Below, piece after piece: positions 53,397 through 63,249 of a stretch of DNA of 64,000 nucleotides (within the stretch, counting starts at the first letter, position 1; each line of letters starts with the position of its first letter). Under the pieces are notes generated by a model. It did not search any database and was not told where the DNA came from. It worked only from the letters and a program-made list of their open reading frames with translations. This stretch comes from UBA952 sp044361535. Lineage in GTDB: Bacteria; Bacteroidota; Bacteroidia; Flavobacteriales_D; Crocinitomicaceae. The stretch lies in NCBI GenBank assembly GCA_044361535.1, contig JBIKIQ010000008.1, forward strand, positions 1-64,000. Direction: 5' to 3'. A program made the translations under genes and the position numbers.

Positions 53397-53846
53397 TTAC
53401 ATTTGTTTTATCAAATCTAATGCCTCTTCAATATGGCTAACGGGGTTGAGCTGAGAATTGTGAATTCCTCTTATTTTTCCGTTTAAATCAATGATATATG
53501 TTACTCTGCCCGGCAGTAATCCGAATAAACTTCCTGGAACACCAAATAGTTTTCGAATCTTTTTATCCGTATCGGCCAGAAGCACAAAATTAAAATTATG
53601 TTTTGTCGCAAATTGTTTATGTGAATCGACTGAATCCGATGAAATACCAATTACTTGACAATCAAATTCAAGAAATTCTTCGTGACGATCTCTAAAAGTA
53701 CATGCTTCTTTAGTACATCCGGGAGTTTCATCTTTTGGGTAGAAGAAAATTACCAACTTTTTTTTACCGATCCAGTCGCTACTATTAAATAACTTCCCAT
53801 GTTGGTCAGTTAATTCAAAATGAGGGCAAAGGTCTCCTATTTTCAT
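53397..53846 (-). CDS. bcp: Thioredoxin-dependent peroxiredoxin (Bcp/PrxQ)
   Basis: Reduces hydroperoxides. The 149-residue protein has FYPKDETPGCTKEACTFRD, with the peroxidatic Cys in PGCT and the resolving Cys five residues later, as in the Bcp group. An ATG 6 bp upstream (53852) is equally in frame; I chose the later one because it gives the MKIGDLCPHF start. Confidence 0.94.
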   Translation of the reverse strand: MKIGDLCPHFELTDQHGKLFNSSDWIGKKKLVIFFYPKDETPGCTKEACTFRDRHEEFLEFDCQVIGISSDSVDSHKQFATKHNFNFVLLADTDKKIRKLFGVPGSLFGLLPGRVTYIIDLNGKIRGIHNSQLNPVSHIEEALDLIKQM

Positions 53847-53879
53847 GATCATTGAACAATCAAAGGCGGAAATAGTTTA

Positions 53880-55196
53880 TTAGATTGTGCTTACATGTCC
53901 AAATAAATCAAAGTGCTCTGCTGAATCAATCGTTACATCTACAAAGTCACCAATTCGAACATAGGCATCCGATTTTTTTAAAAGTACTTCATTATCAACT
54001 TCAGGTGAATCAAATTCAGTACGCCCTATGAAATAATTGCCTTCTGCGCGATCAATGAGTGTTTTGAATGTTTTGCCTATTTTAAGTTGATTTAACTCAT
54101 AGCTAATCCCCGATTGTAGTTCCATTATTGCGTCTGCTCTTCGTCTTTTTTCTTCTTCAGCGACATCATCGTTAAAATTAAAGGCATGTGTATTTTCTTC
54201 ATGTGAATAGGTAAATATTCCAAGTCTATCAAAACGAGAACGTTCAACCCAATCATACATTTCTTGAAAATCTGCTTCAGTTTCACTTGGATAACCTGCA
54301 ATTAATGTTGTTCGAAGAGATATTCCAGGTACTTTGGCTCTAATTTCATTTACGAGATCTTCCGTTTTTTCGCGTGTGATTCCTCTTCTCATGGCTTGTA
54401 AAATACGTGTAGAACCATGTTGTAATGGCATGTCAAGATACTTACAAATATTATCTCGTTCATTCATGACTTCTAATACATCCATTGGGAAACCTGCAGG
54501 AAAAGCATAATGTAGACGGATCCAGTCCAAGCCTTCAATATCAGATAAATGCTTTAGTAAATCAGACAGCGCCCTTTTTTTATATAGATCCAACCCATAA
54601 TACGTTAGGTCTTGTGCTATTAACATAATTTCTTTAACTCCGTTGCTAACCAGTGTTTTTGTTTGTTTCACTAAATCTTCAATGGACGTAGAGTCATGTT
54701 TACCACGCATCAATGGAATAGCGCAGAAGGAACAAGGACGATCGCATCCTTCGGCAATTTTTAAATAGGCATAATGACTTGGTGTCGTTAAAATTCGTTC
54801 ACCAACTAATTCATGTTTATAATCTGCTTTAAGTGTTTTTAATAATCTTGGCAAATCTCTCGTCCCAAAAAAGGCATCAACTTCTGGTATTTCTTGCTCT
54901 AAGTCGTCTTTGTAACGCTCAGAAAGACAACCTGTAACATAGACTTTAGAAACCATTCCTTCAGATTTTGCTTCTGCAAATCTCAATATCGTATCAATTG
55001 ACTCTTGTTTGGCATTTTCAATAAATCCACAAGTATTAATGATTACAATTTCAGAATCATCTACTAGAGATTCATGTTCAACTTCAAATTTGTTTGCACG
55101 TAACTGAGCCATTAGGATTTCGGAGTCAAAAACATTTTTTGAGCAACCCAATGTAACTACATTTACCTTGTTTTTTTTGAGCGTTTTGGTTTTCAT
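53880..55196 (-). CDS. rimO: Ribosomal protein S12 methylthiotransferase
   Basis: Radical-SAM enzyme that adds a methylthio group to an aspartate of ribosomal protein S12. The 438-residue protein has an N-terminal UPF0004 domain (VTLGCSKNVFDSE), the radical SAM cluster CDRPCSFC, a B12-independent core and a C-terminal TRAM domain (RAEGNYFIGRTEF). I start it at ATG 55196 because the promoter element 55202-55209 lies inside the longer frame that begins at 55220. Confidence 0.95.
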   Translation of the reverse strand: MKTKTLKKNKVNVVTLGCSKNVFDSEILMAQLRANKFEVEHESLVDDSEIVIINTCGFIENAKQESIDTILRFAEAKSEGMVSKVYVTGCLSERYKDDLEQEIPEVDAFFGTRDLPRLLKTLKADYKHELVGERILTTPSHYAYLKIAEGCDRPCSFCAIPLMRGKHDSTSIEDLVKQTKTLVSNGVKEIMLIAQDLTYYGLDLYKKRALSDLLKHLSDIEGLDWIRLHYAFPAGFPMDVLEVMNERDNICKYLDMPLQHGSTRILQAMRRGITREKTEDLVNEIRAKVPGISLRTTLIAGYPSETEADFQEMYDWVERSRFDRLGIFTYSHEENTHAFNFNDDVAEEEKRRRADAIMELQSGISYELNQLKIGKTFKTLIDRAEGNYFIGRTEFDSPEVDNEVLLKKSDAYVRIGDFVDVTIDSAEHFDLFGHVSTI

Positions 55197-55201
55197 AGTG
55201 G

Positions 55202-55209
55202 CAAAGGTA
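55202..55209 (-). promoter_or_regulatory. Bacteroidota -7 element of rimO
   Basis: On the minus strand TACCTTTG lies 5 bp before ATG 55196. It fits TAnnTTTG and places transcription start at or next to the start codon. Confidence 0.5.
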
Positions 55210-55298
55210 CATAGAACCATAGAATTTTTACAATTAAAGCTACTAGTTAAATAAAATTAAACTTTCAAGATTCCCCTGAATTCACGTAATTTTGAAGA

Positions 55299-55649
55299 AT
55301 GATTACAATTTATCACAATCCACGTTGTTCTAAAAGTAGAAATGCCTTGAGTAGTATTCAAAATGCAGAGAAAGAATTTAAGGTGGTTGAATATCTCTCA
55401 CAACAGTTTTCAGAAGAAACACTACGAAGTCTTCTTCTAAAGCTCAATATTAGACCTGAAGAATTGGTACGAAAAAACGAAGAAATTTATCAAGAAAATT
55501 TTAAGGATAAGTCTTTCAATGATTCTGACTGGATAAAAATCTTGGTTGAAAATCCGAAACTAATCCAACGACCAATCGTAGAATCTAATTCGAGAGCAAT
55601 TGTTGCAAGAGATGAAGAAAGTGTTAATTACATTTTAAATGATAAATAA
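55299..55649 (+). CDS. arsC: ArsC/Spx-family protein, probable arsenate reductase
   Basis: The 116-residue thioredoxin-fold protein has the family motif HNPRCSKSRN with catalytic Cys10, followed by helices and the conserved LIQRPIVE near residue 90, where the Arg is the arsenate-binding residue. No arsenite pump lies nearby, so the true substrate may be a glutathione or redox target. Starts near-leaderless behind a TAATTTTG element. 8 bp before the decarboxylase. Confidence 0.82.
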   Translation: MITIYHNPRCSKSRNALSSIQNAEKEFKVVEYLSQQFSEETLRSLLLKLNIRPEELVRKNEEIYQENFKDKSFNDSDWIKILVENPKLIQRPIVESNSRAIVARDEESVNYILNDK

Positions 55650-55657
55650 ATAAAGAA

Positions 55658-57055
55658 ATGAGGACGAAATACATTGATTTAATTGACCAAACATTTGATT
55701 TTCCACAAAATGAATTTAATCTTAGGGAGGACCGTTTATTTTTTCATGGGATAGATTTAATGCGATTGATTAATGAATATGGAACTCCTTTGAAATTCAA
55801 TTATTTACCTCAAGTTTCCAATAATATACAACGAGCAAAAGGATGGTTCCGTGAGGCAATCAATAATTTGGGTTACGCCGGAAATTATTACTATTCGTAT
55901 TGTACCAAAAGTAACCATTTCTCATTTGTTCTTGATGAGGTTTTAAAGAATGATGTTCATTTGGAAACATCTTCGGCTTTCGATATTGATATTTTAAAGA
56001 GTTTATATGCATCGGGTAAAATAACCGATGGACAGTTTGTCATTTGTAATGGTTACAAACCAGAAAAATACATCGATAACATAGTAAGTTTGATGGAAAC
56101 TACTGATTTAAAAGTAATTCCAGTGGTTGATAATACAGATGAAATTGAACGTATTTTATCTAAAACTAACAAGGAGATAAGTATTGGTATACGTATCGCT
56201 TCTGAGGAAGAGCCGAAATTTGAATTTTATACTTCGCGTCTTGGTATTCGATACCGTGAGATTGTTCCTTATTACAAGAAATTCTTAAAAGAGAATCCAC
56301 GTGTGAAGGTTAAAATGCTTCACTTTTTTATTAATACAGGAATTAATGATACCGCCTATTATTGGAATGAATTAACCAAGTGTTTGCGTGCTTATAGTGA
56401 TTTAAAAAAGATGTGTCCCGAATTAGATTCACTTAATATTGGAGGAGGATTTCCGATTAAAAAGTCATTAGCCTTTGATTTTGATTACGCCTATATGGTT
56501 CGTGAAATATTGACTCAAGTTAAACGTGTTTGTACGGATAATGAAATACCAGAACCGCATATTTTTACCGAGTTTGGATCTTTTACGGTAGGGGAGAGCG
56601 GAGGTGCAATTTTCAGTGTTTTGCATCAAAAACAACAAAATGACCGTGAAAAATGGAATATGATTGATTCTTCATTTATGACCAATTTACCGGATACTTG
56701 GGCAATTAATCAGCGTTTTATCATGTTGCCAATTAATCGTTGGAATGATGATTATGAACGTGTTCTGTTGGGCGGGTTAACTTGTGATAGTGATGACTAT
56801 TATAATTCTGAACAACACTCCAATGCGATTTATCTGCCAAAATTTGATCAGAATAATGTTCTATATATTGGATTTTTTAATACCGGTGCATATCAGGAAA
56901 CAATAGGTGGGTATGGAGGTTTGAAACATTGCTTAATTCCAGAGCCAAAACATATTTTAATCAGGCGTGATGAAGATGGTAAAATTTTTACAGAACTTTT
57001 TAGCGAAGAACAAACGGCAGACGACTATCTAAGAATTTTAGGTTATTACAGATAG
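55658..57055 (+). CDS. PLP-dependent (fold III) arginine decarboxylase-type enzyme
   Basis: The 465-residue protein resembles the Bacteroidota arginine decarboxylases of the alanine-racemase fold: YSYCTKSNHFSFVLDEV, with the PLP Lys in CTKSNH, GIRIASEEEPKFEFYTSRLGI and NIGGGFPI in the phosphate-binding region. It should make agmatine, a polyamine precursor. Substrate (arginine rather than ornithine or diaminopimelate) is by resemblance. It follows the arsC-like gene by 8 bp and precedes a small unknown gene by 15 bp. Confidence 0.85.
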   Translation: MRTKYIDLIDQTFDFPQNEFNLREDRLFFHGIDLMRLINEYGTPLKFNYLPQVSNNIQRAKGWFREAINNLGYAGNYYYSYCTKSNHFSFVLDEVLKNDVHLETSSAFDIDILKSLYASGKITDGQFVICNGYKPEKYIDNIVSLMETTDLKVIPVVDNTDEIERILSKTNKEISIGIRIASEEEPKFEFYTSRLGIRYREIVPYYKKFLKENPRVKVKMLHFFINTGINDTAYYWNELTKCLRAYSDLKKMCPELDSLNIGGGFPIKKSLAFDFDYAYMVREILTQVKRVCTDNEIPEPHIFTEFGSFTVGESGGAIFSVLHQKQQNDREKWNMIDSSFMTNLPDTWAINQRFIMLPINRWNDDYERVLLGGLTCDSDDYYNSEQHSNAIYLPKFDQNNVLYIGFFNTGAYQETIGGYGGLKHCLIPEPKHILIRRDEDGKIFTELFSEEQTADDYLRILGYYR

Positions 57056-57070
57056 AATAAGAGCAACAGA

Positions 57071-57445
57071 ATGAAAGTAACCAAAGTATATGTTCAAACC
57101 AATACAGTATTTGCAGAAAAGATTGCGGGATGGCTAAAGAAAAAAAGAATAGACATATTAACATTTAGTGAAAAAGAGGATAATGCATTGAAAGTTATTG
57201 ATGGCCTTGTTGTGTTTAATGAAAGTAAATCACTGCCGAAGGACATTGATGAAATGGAGCAAATTGCAAAGAACAATCAAAAACCTACGTTAAATATAGA
57301 TATTAATGGAACTCTAATGGTTGCCGTTTCTAATTTAGATTTATGGATTGAGAGAAATCGTTGTAAGAAAATTATGATTATCGGTTCAAACGACCTAGTC
57401 AAAAATTCTAATTTAGATCGATTTTTGTCTATAAGTAGTAGGTGA
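57071..57445 (+). CDS. Hypothetical small protein linked to the decarboxylase
   Basis: The 124-residue protein has no signal peptide and an alternating alpha/beta look (VYVQTNTVFAEKIAGWLKKK, GLVVFNESKSLPKDIDEM). I recognise no family. It lies 15 bp after the decarboxylase and could be a regulatory partner. Nothing in the sequence proves a function. Confidence 0.55.
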   Translation: MKVTKVYVQTNTVFAEKIAGWLKKKRIDILTFSEKEDNALKVIDGLVVFNESKSLPKDIDEMEQIAKNNQKPTLNIDINGTLMVAVSNLDLWIERNRCKKIMIIGSNDLVKNSNLDRFLSISSR

Positions 57446-57449
57446 TTAA

Positions 57450-57758
57450 TTAATTATCTTTTTGGATTTTTTCAGATAAATCTTGAGATAAATTTGCAAT
57501 TTTATCTTTCAACTTTTCATTTTCATTTTCCAATTCGTTCATTTTTCGGTAAGAGAAAAGAAACGAAATTAAATAACCAGCAATTACAGATAGTATAATT
57601 GCTATTGAAAGTTTTACCTTATACACTTTATAGATAAAATGAATCTCCTCATCTTTCCAATTCAAAGTTGCGAATATCACTACCAATACTCCAACTAGAA
57701 TACTAATAATCAACTTGATTTTTTCCTTTAGAGATAACTTTTTCCAAATTTCTATCAT
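57450..57758 (-). CDS. Hypothetical small membrane protein
   Basis: Translated from ATG 57758 (MIEIWKKLSLKEKIKL) the 102-residue protein has two hydrophobic helices (LIISILVGVLVVIFATL and IAIILSVIAGYLISFLF) and a charged coiled-coil tail. The frame is longer only by using TTG at 57827, which overlaps a terminator stem. Function unknown. Confidence 0.5.
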   Translation of the reverse strand: MIEIWKKLSLKEKIKLIISILVGVLVVIFATLNWKDEEIHFIYKVYKVKLSIAIILSVIAGYLISFLFSYRKMNELENENEKLKDKIANLSQDLSEKIQKDN

Positions 57759-57811
57759 AACCAATTTATTACAAAGAAAACAATAATTTTGAGCTGAAAT
57801 TATTTTGATTA

Positions 57812-57840
57812 AAAAAAGTCGCCCCAAACGAGGCGACTTT
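57812..57840 (-). terminator. Rho-independent terminator of the Omp28-like gene
   Basis: AAAGTCGCC (57815-57823) pairs with GGCGACTTT (57832-57840) around an 8-nt loop. On the minus strand the hairpin is followed by a T-run, 28 bp after the gene's stop. Confidence 0.8.
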
Positions 57841-57867
57841 CAAAAAATAAAATGTTTTAGGGTAAAT

Positions 57868-59883
57868 CTATTCTACAATTAATCTTTTCGTGATTGTTTG
57901 ACCATTTACCGTGAGTTGAATTAGGTATAATCCAGATTCAAGGTTTTTAGTATCTACTGGAATAACCCATGACCCGCTGACAGTTCCAAAGTTACGCGAA
58001 GAAACTTCTTTTCCAGATGCATCCGTTAGGTTTAATTCTACAGAAGCTTCATTTTGGATTAAGATTTCAATTGTCGCAAACTCACTTGAAGGATTAGGAT
58101 ATACCTTGATAACTTCATCAAGCTGGTTTGTTAGGTTTTCATTTAGTCCCGCATTGCTACCATTCACAAACCCGTTAGAAACCGCTTCCGTAATGGTTGC
58201 CTTACCAGCATTATCTATTTTACCTGTTGGATCGATTAATAATCCAATTATATGAATTTCGTTTTCATCCCAAGTTGTAGGTAAAACAAACGCAAAGTTG
58301 ATTGTATGTTGGTCACCAGTTGCAACAGTTGTTGGAAAACTATTCGTATAACCACTGAAACTTGGAGCAATAGCTCTAGCTACATGATCATAGGTCATTT
58401 GGGCAGCAGGGACAGGATTGCCTAAAGTTTCATACCCACCCATTACACCATTTCCTCCACCTGCATATGCATTTGATTGATTGTAACCCGAGCCTGTTCC
58501 TGTAACACCATCTTCTGTTAATACACAAGCTAATTTATAATTGTTATTCGCAGCTGATTGAAAATCGGCGGTTACGGATACATTTAATGTTCTTGTTGCA
58601 GCATCCCAAGTTGCACCGTTGGTGATGAATGCTTTAGGTGCGATTTGCACTCTTGTTAAAAAGTCTGGAGTCATACCAGAAGGATCAACATCATTACCTC
58701 TATCAACCAATGCACTTGGATATCCCGCAATTAATCCACCAAAAGCGGCATCATAATCAGTTACTGTCATTGGATCTCCATTATGAACAGCAATTCCAGC
58801 CCAAAATTGACTGTATTTTGTATTAAACTGATCCATGAATACAGAACCACGTGGACACCATTGACACCAAGTTCCAGTACCTTCCTCAGATACAACCATC
58901 TTTCCTAATGCAGGAACAACAGGATTTATTGAACCCATTAGAGTATCATCACTTGAAATATCATCATTGGCTCCATTTACGTTTGAAATTGTAGCCGTAT
59001 ACATTTGATTTCCAGCAACGAGCTGTAATTGATTTAATGTTACAGTGTAGTTCGACGTACTTGCAACATTAACGCCTGTTATTGATTGGGAATAATTATT
59101 TCCTCCATAGTTCAAATTAACGTCAAATGAATTTAAGGCTGTTGTACCAGCGTTAACAATAGTTAATTTTGGGGTTACATTTTGTCCTGCTAATTCACCA
59201 CCAATATTGGCCATTGCCATCATTCCATTCAAATTGGAAAGGTTGTAAGGTTGGTGGTCAAAACTTACATCGTCAACAAAAAACTGACTGTTTTGAACAG
59301 GAAAAAAGTCTGTTGATGCTAAAGAATTAACTCCATTAATCCATGTTCCAACTAAGTTCCCATCAATAAATGCCTTCCACACCTTTAAGGTGAGATTTGC
59401 TTCAATTTTTAGTGTAAACCAAGTTGCTTGAGGATAAGAGCTAACAACTAAATTCGATGTTATTCCGTCATCAATATACATGTCTCCCGCATTAAAATTA
59501 ACATTCAACGCCCATGTTTGACCTATGGTTTGCGTTGCTTGAAAATTAAAATAACCGGTTTTTCCAGTGTTCACAAATAAATCAGATTGAAAAGTAAAAA
59601 CTCCACTGTTGTATAATGGACCAAAATCAAGAACAACATCTTGAGGACCTCCATTTGCGGATGTCGATGATAAGTAAATGGAATTAGTTCCACTACTCGC
59701 TTGATTTGTAGTTACTTGAGCGTCTTCGGCACCACCCTCTGTTCCAGACCAAGTTGTCCAACTAGTAGATTGCGGTCCAACGTATGAGCCCGGTGTATAA
59801 CTTTCGAAATCATCCGAGAAGATTTGCGAAAAAGAGAAGGTTGAAACGAATGTCCCAACAATAAATAGTAAAGGTTTTTTCAT
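57868..59883 (-). CDS. Secreted Omp28-like protein with thioredoxin-type motif and T9SS sorting domain
   Basis: A 671-residue exported protein. After the signal peptide, residues about 20-210 form a carbohydrate-binding-like jelly roll. A central Omp28-related domain carries GTWCQWCPRGSVFMDQF, a CxxC thioredoxin-type site, with IAVHNGDPMTVTDYD. A C-terminal type A sorting domain has KVYPNPSSEFATIE and ends TKRLIVE. Likely surface-exposed or released by T9SS. The redox role is plausible, not shown. Confidence 0.85.
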   Translation of the reverse strand: MKKPLLFIVGTFVSTFSFSQIFSDDFESYTPGSYVGPQSTSWTTWSGTEGGAEDAQVTTNQASSGTNSIYLSSTSANGGPQDVVLDFGPLYNSGVFTFQSDLFVNTGKTGYFNFQATQTIGQTWALNVNFNAGDMYIDDGITSNLVVSSYPQATWFTLKIEANLTLKVWKAFIDGNLVGTWINGVNSLASTDFFPVQNSQFFVDDVSFDHQPYNLSNLNGMMAMANIGGELAGQNVTPKLTIVNAGTTALNSFDVNLNYGGNNYSQSITGVNVASTSNYTVTLNQLQLVAGNQMYTATISNVNGANDDISSDDTLMGSINPVVPALGKMVVSEEGTGTWCQWCPRGSVFMDQFNTKYSQFWAGIAVHNGDPMTVTDYDAAFGGLIAGYPSALVDRGNDVDPSGMTPDFLTRVQIAPKAFITNGATWDAATRTLNVSVTADFQSAANNNYKLACVLTEDGVTGTGSGYNQSNAYAGGGNGVMGGYETLGNPVPAAQMTYDHVARAIAPSFSGYTNSFPTTVATGDQHTINFAFVLPTTWDENEIHIIGLLIDPTGKIDNAGKATITEAVSNGFVNGSNAGLNENLTNQLDEVIKVYPNPSSEFATIEILIQNEASVELNLTDASGKEVSSRNFGTVSGSWVIPVDTKNLESGLYLIQLTVNGQTITKRLIVE

Positions 59884-60238
59884 GTTTTATAATTTATTCT
59901 GATTTAAAGTGATACTTAATTAGGGTTACTCTGTCCTCTGTCCAAATTTCTTTTTTCTTGTTCCATTTTTGACAATTTCTAACTTCATTTAAAATAAAAC
60001 TTACCAGAGGCCCAAAATTATATTTGCCAAATGAACTAAAAAAAATCAATTGTATAGCTATGACATGTAAATTTTTTTGTGTTTTACCGAGTCATTTATA
60101 TCAAAAATAAAAATATTACGCTTACCAATTCGTTTTATTCAAACATTTTAATTAAAAATTTCAATTTATAAATTTTCTAAGCCAGATTTCATTTGTTAAA
60201 CTTTTTAAACAATTCAGAAAAGTGATGAATTGAATGCC

Positions 60239-60246
60239 TAGATTTG
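60239..60246 (+). promoter_or_regulatory. Bacteroidota -7 element of the aminotransferase gene
   Basis: TAGATTTG fits TAnnTTTG and lies 16 bp before ATG 60263. No -33 TTTG at the normal distance is visible. Otherwise the 59884-60262 gap is AT-rich and shows no gene. Confidence 0.45.
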
Positions 60247-60262
60247 TTAAAAATTAATACTC

Positions 60263-61456
60263 ATGATTAAACTTTCAGATAGAATTAATTCGATGGAGGA
60301 GTCTGCTACCATTGGCATGGCAAAGAAAAGTAGAGAATTGAAGTCTCAAGGAAAGGATGTAATTTCATTATCGCTTGGTGAGCCGGATTTTTTTACTCCA
60401 CAATTCATTAAGGATGCTGCGGTAGATGCTTTGAATAACAATTTTACAACCTATACTCCTGTTTCCGGTTATGAGGATCTTCGTGAAAGTATATCTTTGA
60501 AGTTTAAAAGAGACAATGGATTGGAATATTCGAAAGAGCAAATTGTAGTTTCAACTGGTGCCAAACAATCTATTGCTAACGTAGTCTTGAGCATATTAAA
60601 CCCTGGAGATGAAGTTATAATACCGGCGCCTTACTGGGTTTCTTATCTTGAGATTGTTAAAGTAGCAGAGGGAAAGTCAGTTATTGTTCATGCAGGTATT
60701 GAAACTGATTTTAAAATTACTGCGAAACAATTGGAAGAAGCCATTACACAGAAAACTAGAATGGTGATATTTTCAACTCCATGTAATCCTACGGGTTCAG
60801 TATATAGCAAAGATGAACTTTATGAACTAGCCCAAGTAATTAAGAATTACCCACAATTAGTGGTAATCAGTGATGAAATATATGAACATATAAATTTTGT
60901 CGGAAAACACGAGAGTCTAGCTCAATTTCCAGAAGTGTATAACCAAGTGGTTACGGTAAATGGAGTGTCTAAAGCATGGGCTATGACGGGCTGGCGATTA
61001 GGTTATATTGGTGCTCCGAAAGAAATAGCCAGTGCTTGTGATAAAATGCAAGGTCAATTCACGTCGGCTACCAGTTCTATAACCCAAAAGGCAACAATTG
61101 CTGCAATGAAAGCAGATCCAATCGTTTTGAAGGATATGATTGAGGCATTTCATAGAAGAAGAGATTTGGTATTATCCATGTTAAATGACATGGAAGGTGT
61201 AAAAACCAATGTGCCTGAGGGGGCTTTTTATGTCTTTCCAGATGTATCATCCTTTTTTGGGAAATCATTTAATGGGAATGTAATCAAAGATTCTCATGAG
61301 CTATGTATGTATTTATTGGATGAAGGATTAATTGCCTTGGTATCTGGAGATGCATTTGGTGCACCTGAATGTTTGAGAATATCGTATGCTGCATCTGAAG
61401 AAACTTTAACAGAGGCTATGCGTAGAATGAAAAATGCCTTAGAGAAATTGGTATAA
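60263..61456 (+). CDS. aspC: Aspartate aminotransferase (class I/II, subgroup I-gamma)
   Basis: PLP enzyme of 397 residues exchanging amino groups between aspartate and 2-oxoglutarate. PLP-binding Lys237 sits in VNGVSKAWAMTGWRLGYIG, with STPCNPTGSVYSKDEL and VISDEIYEHI upstream and the conserved Arg in CLRISYA near the C-terminus. It may also accept aromatic substrates. 13 bp before rfaE1. Confidence 0.92.
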   Translation: MIKLSDRINSMEESATIGMAKKSRELKSQGKDVISLSLGEPDFFTPQFIKDAAVDALNNNFTTYTPVSGYEDLRESISLKFKRDNGLEYSKEQIVVSTGAKQSIANVVLSILNPGDEVIIPAPYWVSYLEIVKVAEGKSVIVHAGIETDFKITAKQLEEAITQKTRMVIFSTPCNPTGSVYSKDELYELAQVIKNYPQLVVISDEIYEHINFVGKHESLAQFPEVYNQVVTVNGVSKAWAMTGWRLGYIGAPKEIASACDKMQGQFTSATSSITQKATIAAMKADPIVLKDMIEAFHRRRDLVLSMLNDMEGVKTNVPEGAFYVFPDVSSFFGKSFNGNVIKDSHELCMYLLDEGLIALVSGDAFGAPECLRISYAASEETLTEAMRRMKNALEKLV

Positions 61457-61469
61457 TTAATTTCTGTTT

Positions 61470-62474
61470 ATGAACGTTCAGCATCTTTTCGAGAATTTTA
61501 GGAACAAGAAAATCCTTGTGATTGGAGATGTAATGCTTGATCGCTACATGATTGGAAACGTTCAACGAATTTCACCGGAAGCCCCTGTTCCTGTTGTTGA
61601 ATTATCGAAAGAAGAAGATCGTCTGGGTGGGGCGGCTAATGTGGCGTTAAACATCATTTCATTAGGAGCTAAGGTAGTGTTAGCTTCAGTAGTAGGTGAT
61701 GATGAATATGGAAAAAGAATTATTGATTTGTGCTCTCAAAATAAGATAGAAAGCAAAACAATTCTTCAATTAAAATCAAGACCAACAACCGTAAAAACAA
61801 GAATTCTTGGCAATAAGCAACAACTATTGCGTGTTGATTATGAAACGAAAGAATATTTAGATGAAGAGGAAGAGAATCTTTTTTTAAATCACATTCTTTC
61901 ATCAATTACAAATGAATTCGATGCCGTTATTTTTGAAGATTACAACAAAGGATTGTTAACAGAGAAAATTATTCAAGAGCTTATAGCCGCTTGTCAGAAA
62001 AATAACATAGCAACAACAGTAGATCCTAAATTAAAGAATTTCTTTGCCTATAAAGGGGTTACACTTTTCAAGCCTAATTTAAAAGAATTGAGAGAAGGCA
62101 CAGGGAATTCAATTAATTTTCCTGCCGAAAAGTCTTCGTTTGAAAGTGCACTAAATCTATTGAATGAACAATTAAACAACACATATACATTTGTAACGCT
62201 ATCTGAAAACGGTGTTGCCATTACAGATCATAATTCTATTGATTATATTGATGCTCACATTCGGAATATATCGGATGTTAGTGGAGCAGGAGATACCGTA
62301 ATTGCTGTCGCAACATTATGTCTATGCTCAGGATGTTCTATGAAGGAAATTGCACAGATTTCTAATTTAGCTGGTGGATTAGTTTGTGAAAAAACTGGTG
62401 TTGTCAGTATTGAAGCGAATGAATTAATTGAAGAAGTTGAAAAACTTTTCAACCTAAATCTTGTTAAGGAATAG
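61470..62474 (+). CDS. rfaE1: D-glycero-beta-D-manno-heptose-7-phosphate kinase (RfaE1-type)
   Basis: Ribokinase-fold sugar kinase of 334 residues. It opens KKILVIGDVMLDRYMIG and has the substrate motif RISPEAPVPVVE, then GGAANVALNI, and the anion hole with catalytic Asp in SDVSGAGDTVIAVA. It lacks the C-terminal adenylyltransferase domain of fused HldE. By family it phosphorylates the heptose used for LPS core. Confidence 0.9.
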   Translation: MNVQHLFENFRNKKILVIGDVMLDRYMIGNVQRISPEAPVPVVELSKEEDRLGGAANVALNIISLGAKVVLASVVGDDEYGKRIIDLCSQNKIESKTILQLKSRPTTVKTRILGNKQQLLRVDYETKEYLDEEEENLFLNHILSSITNEFDAVIFEDYNKGLLTEKIIQELIAACQKNNIATTVDPKLKNFFAYKGVTLFKPNLKELREGTGNSINFPAEKSSFESALNLLNEQLNNTYTFVTLSENGVAITDHNSIDYIDAHIRNISDVSGAGDTVIAVATLCLCSGCSMKEIAQISNLAGGLVCEKTGVVSIEANELIEEVEKLFNLNLVKE

Positions 62475-62476
62475 AT

Positions 62477-63214
62477 ATGTCTGAAAATGTAGTAAAACCA
62501 TATGGTAACGAGAATGCTTCCAAAAAACAAGAGGTAGCAACAATGTTCAACAATATATCTGCGAAATACGATTTTTTAAATCATTTTCTTTCATTAGGAA
62601 TAGATCGTCTTTGGAGAAAAAGAGCCATTCGTGAGTTGAAATTACTCAAGCCTAAACGAATTCTTGATATTGCAACAGGGACAGGTGATTTTGCTTTAGA
62701 GGCATTAAAGATAAATCCTCAAAATGTAATTGGAGTTGATATCTCTGAAGGAATGTTGAAGGTCGGAATGGAAAAAATGAAGTCTAAACAAGTTGATCAC
62801 ATTATATCATTGCGTTTAGGAGATTCCGAAAATTTGCCGTTTGAATCGAATGTATTTGATGCTATAACCGTTGGTTTCGGTGTACGTAATTTTGAAAACC
62901 TGAATAAAGGATTATCTGAAATGCTTCGTGTTCTGAAGCCAGGTGGAAAAGTGGTAGTTTTGGAATTTTCAAAACCTCGAGTGTTTCCTGTAAAACAACT
63001 TTTTGGATTCTACTCTCGTGTTTTTATCCCATTTTTCGGGAAGTTGTTTTCGAAAGATAAACGCGCATATAGTTACCTTCCTGAATCTGTAAAAGTTTTT
63101 CCAGAAGGACAAGATTTTCTAAATATACTCACCGAGGTAGGATATTCTGATGTTTCTTCTATTCGACTTTCGGGCGGAATCGCAACCATATATTTGGGGA
63201 CTAAAGTCAATTAA
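62477..63214 (+). CDS. ubiE: Demethylmenaquinone methyltransferase
   Basis: SAM-dependent C-methyltransferase of 245 residues completing menaquinone synthesis. Motif I DIATGTGDFALEA, motif NVIGVDISEGML and the family signatures YDFLNHFLSLGIDRLWRKRA and AYSYLPESV are seen. It starts 2 bp after the rfaE1 stop. The porT gene follows, a linkage common in Flavobacteriia. Confidence 0.96.
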   Translation: MSENVVKPYGNENASKKQEVATMFNNISAKYDFLNHFLSLGIDRLWRKRAIRELKLLKPKRILDIATGTGDFALEALKINPQNVIGVDISEGMLKVGMEKMKSKQVDHIISLRLGDSENLPFESNVFDAITVGFGVRNFENLNKGLSEMLRVLKPGGKVVVLEFSKPRVFPVKQLFGFYSRVFIPFFGKLFSKDKRAYSYLPESVKVFPEGQDFLNILTEVGYSDVSSIRLSGGIATIYLGTKVN

Positions 63215-63249
63215 TTGTAATTTGTGAACGATTTTTGCGTTTATTAATC

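Noticed and set aside
55197..55220. Eight-residue N-terminal extension of rimO
   Set aside because: The TACCTTTG promoter element lies inside it and the ATG at 55196 gives the normal N-terminus.
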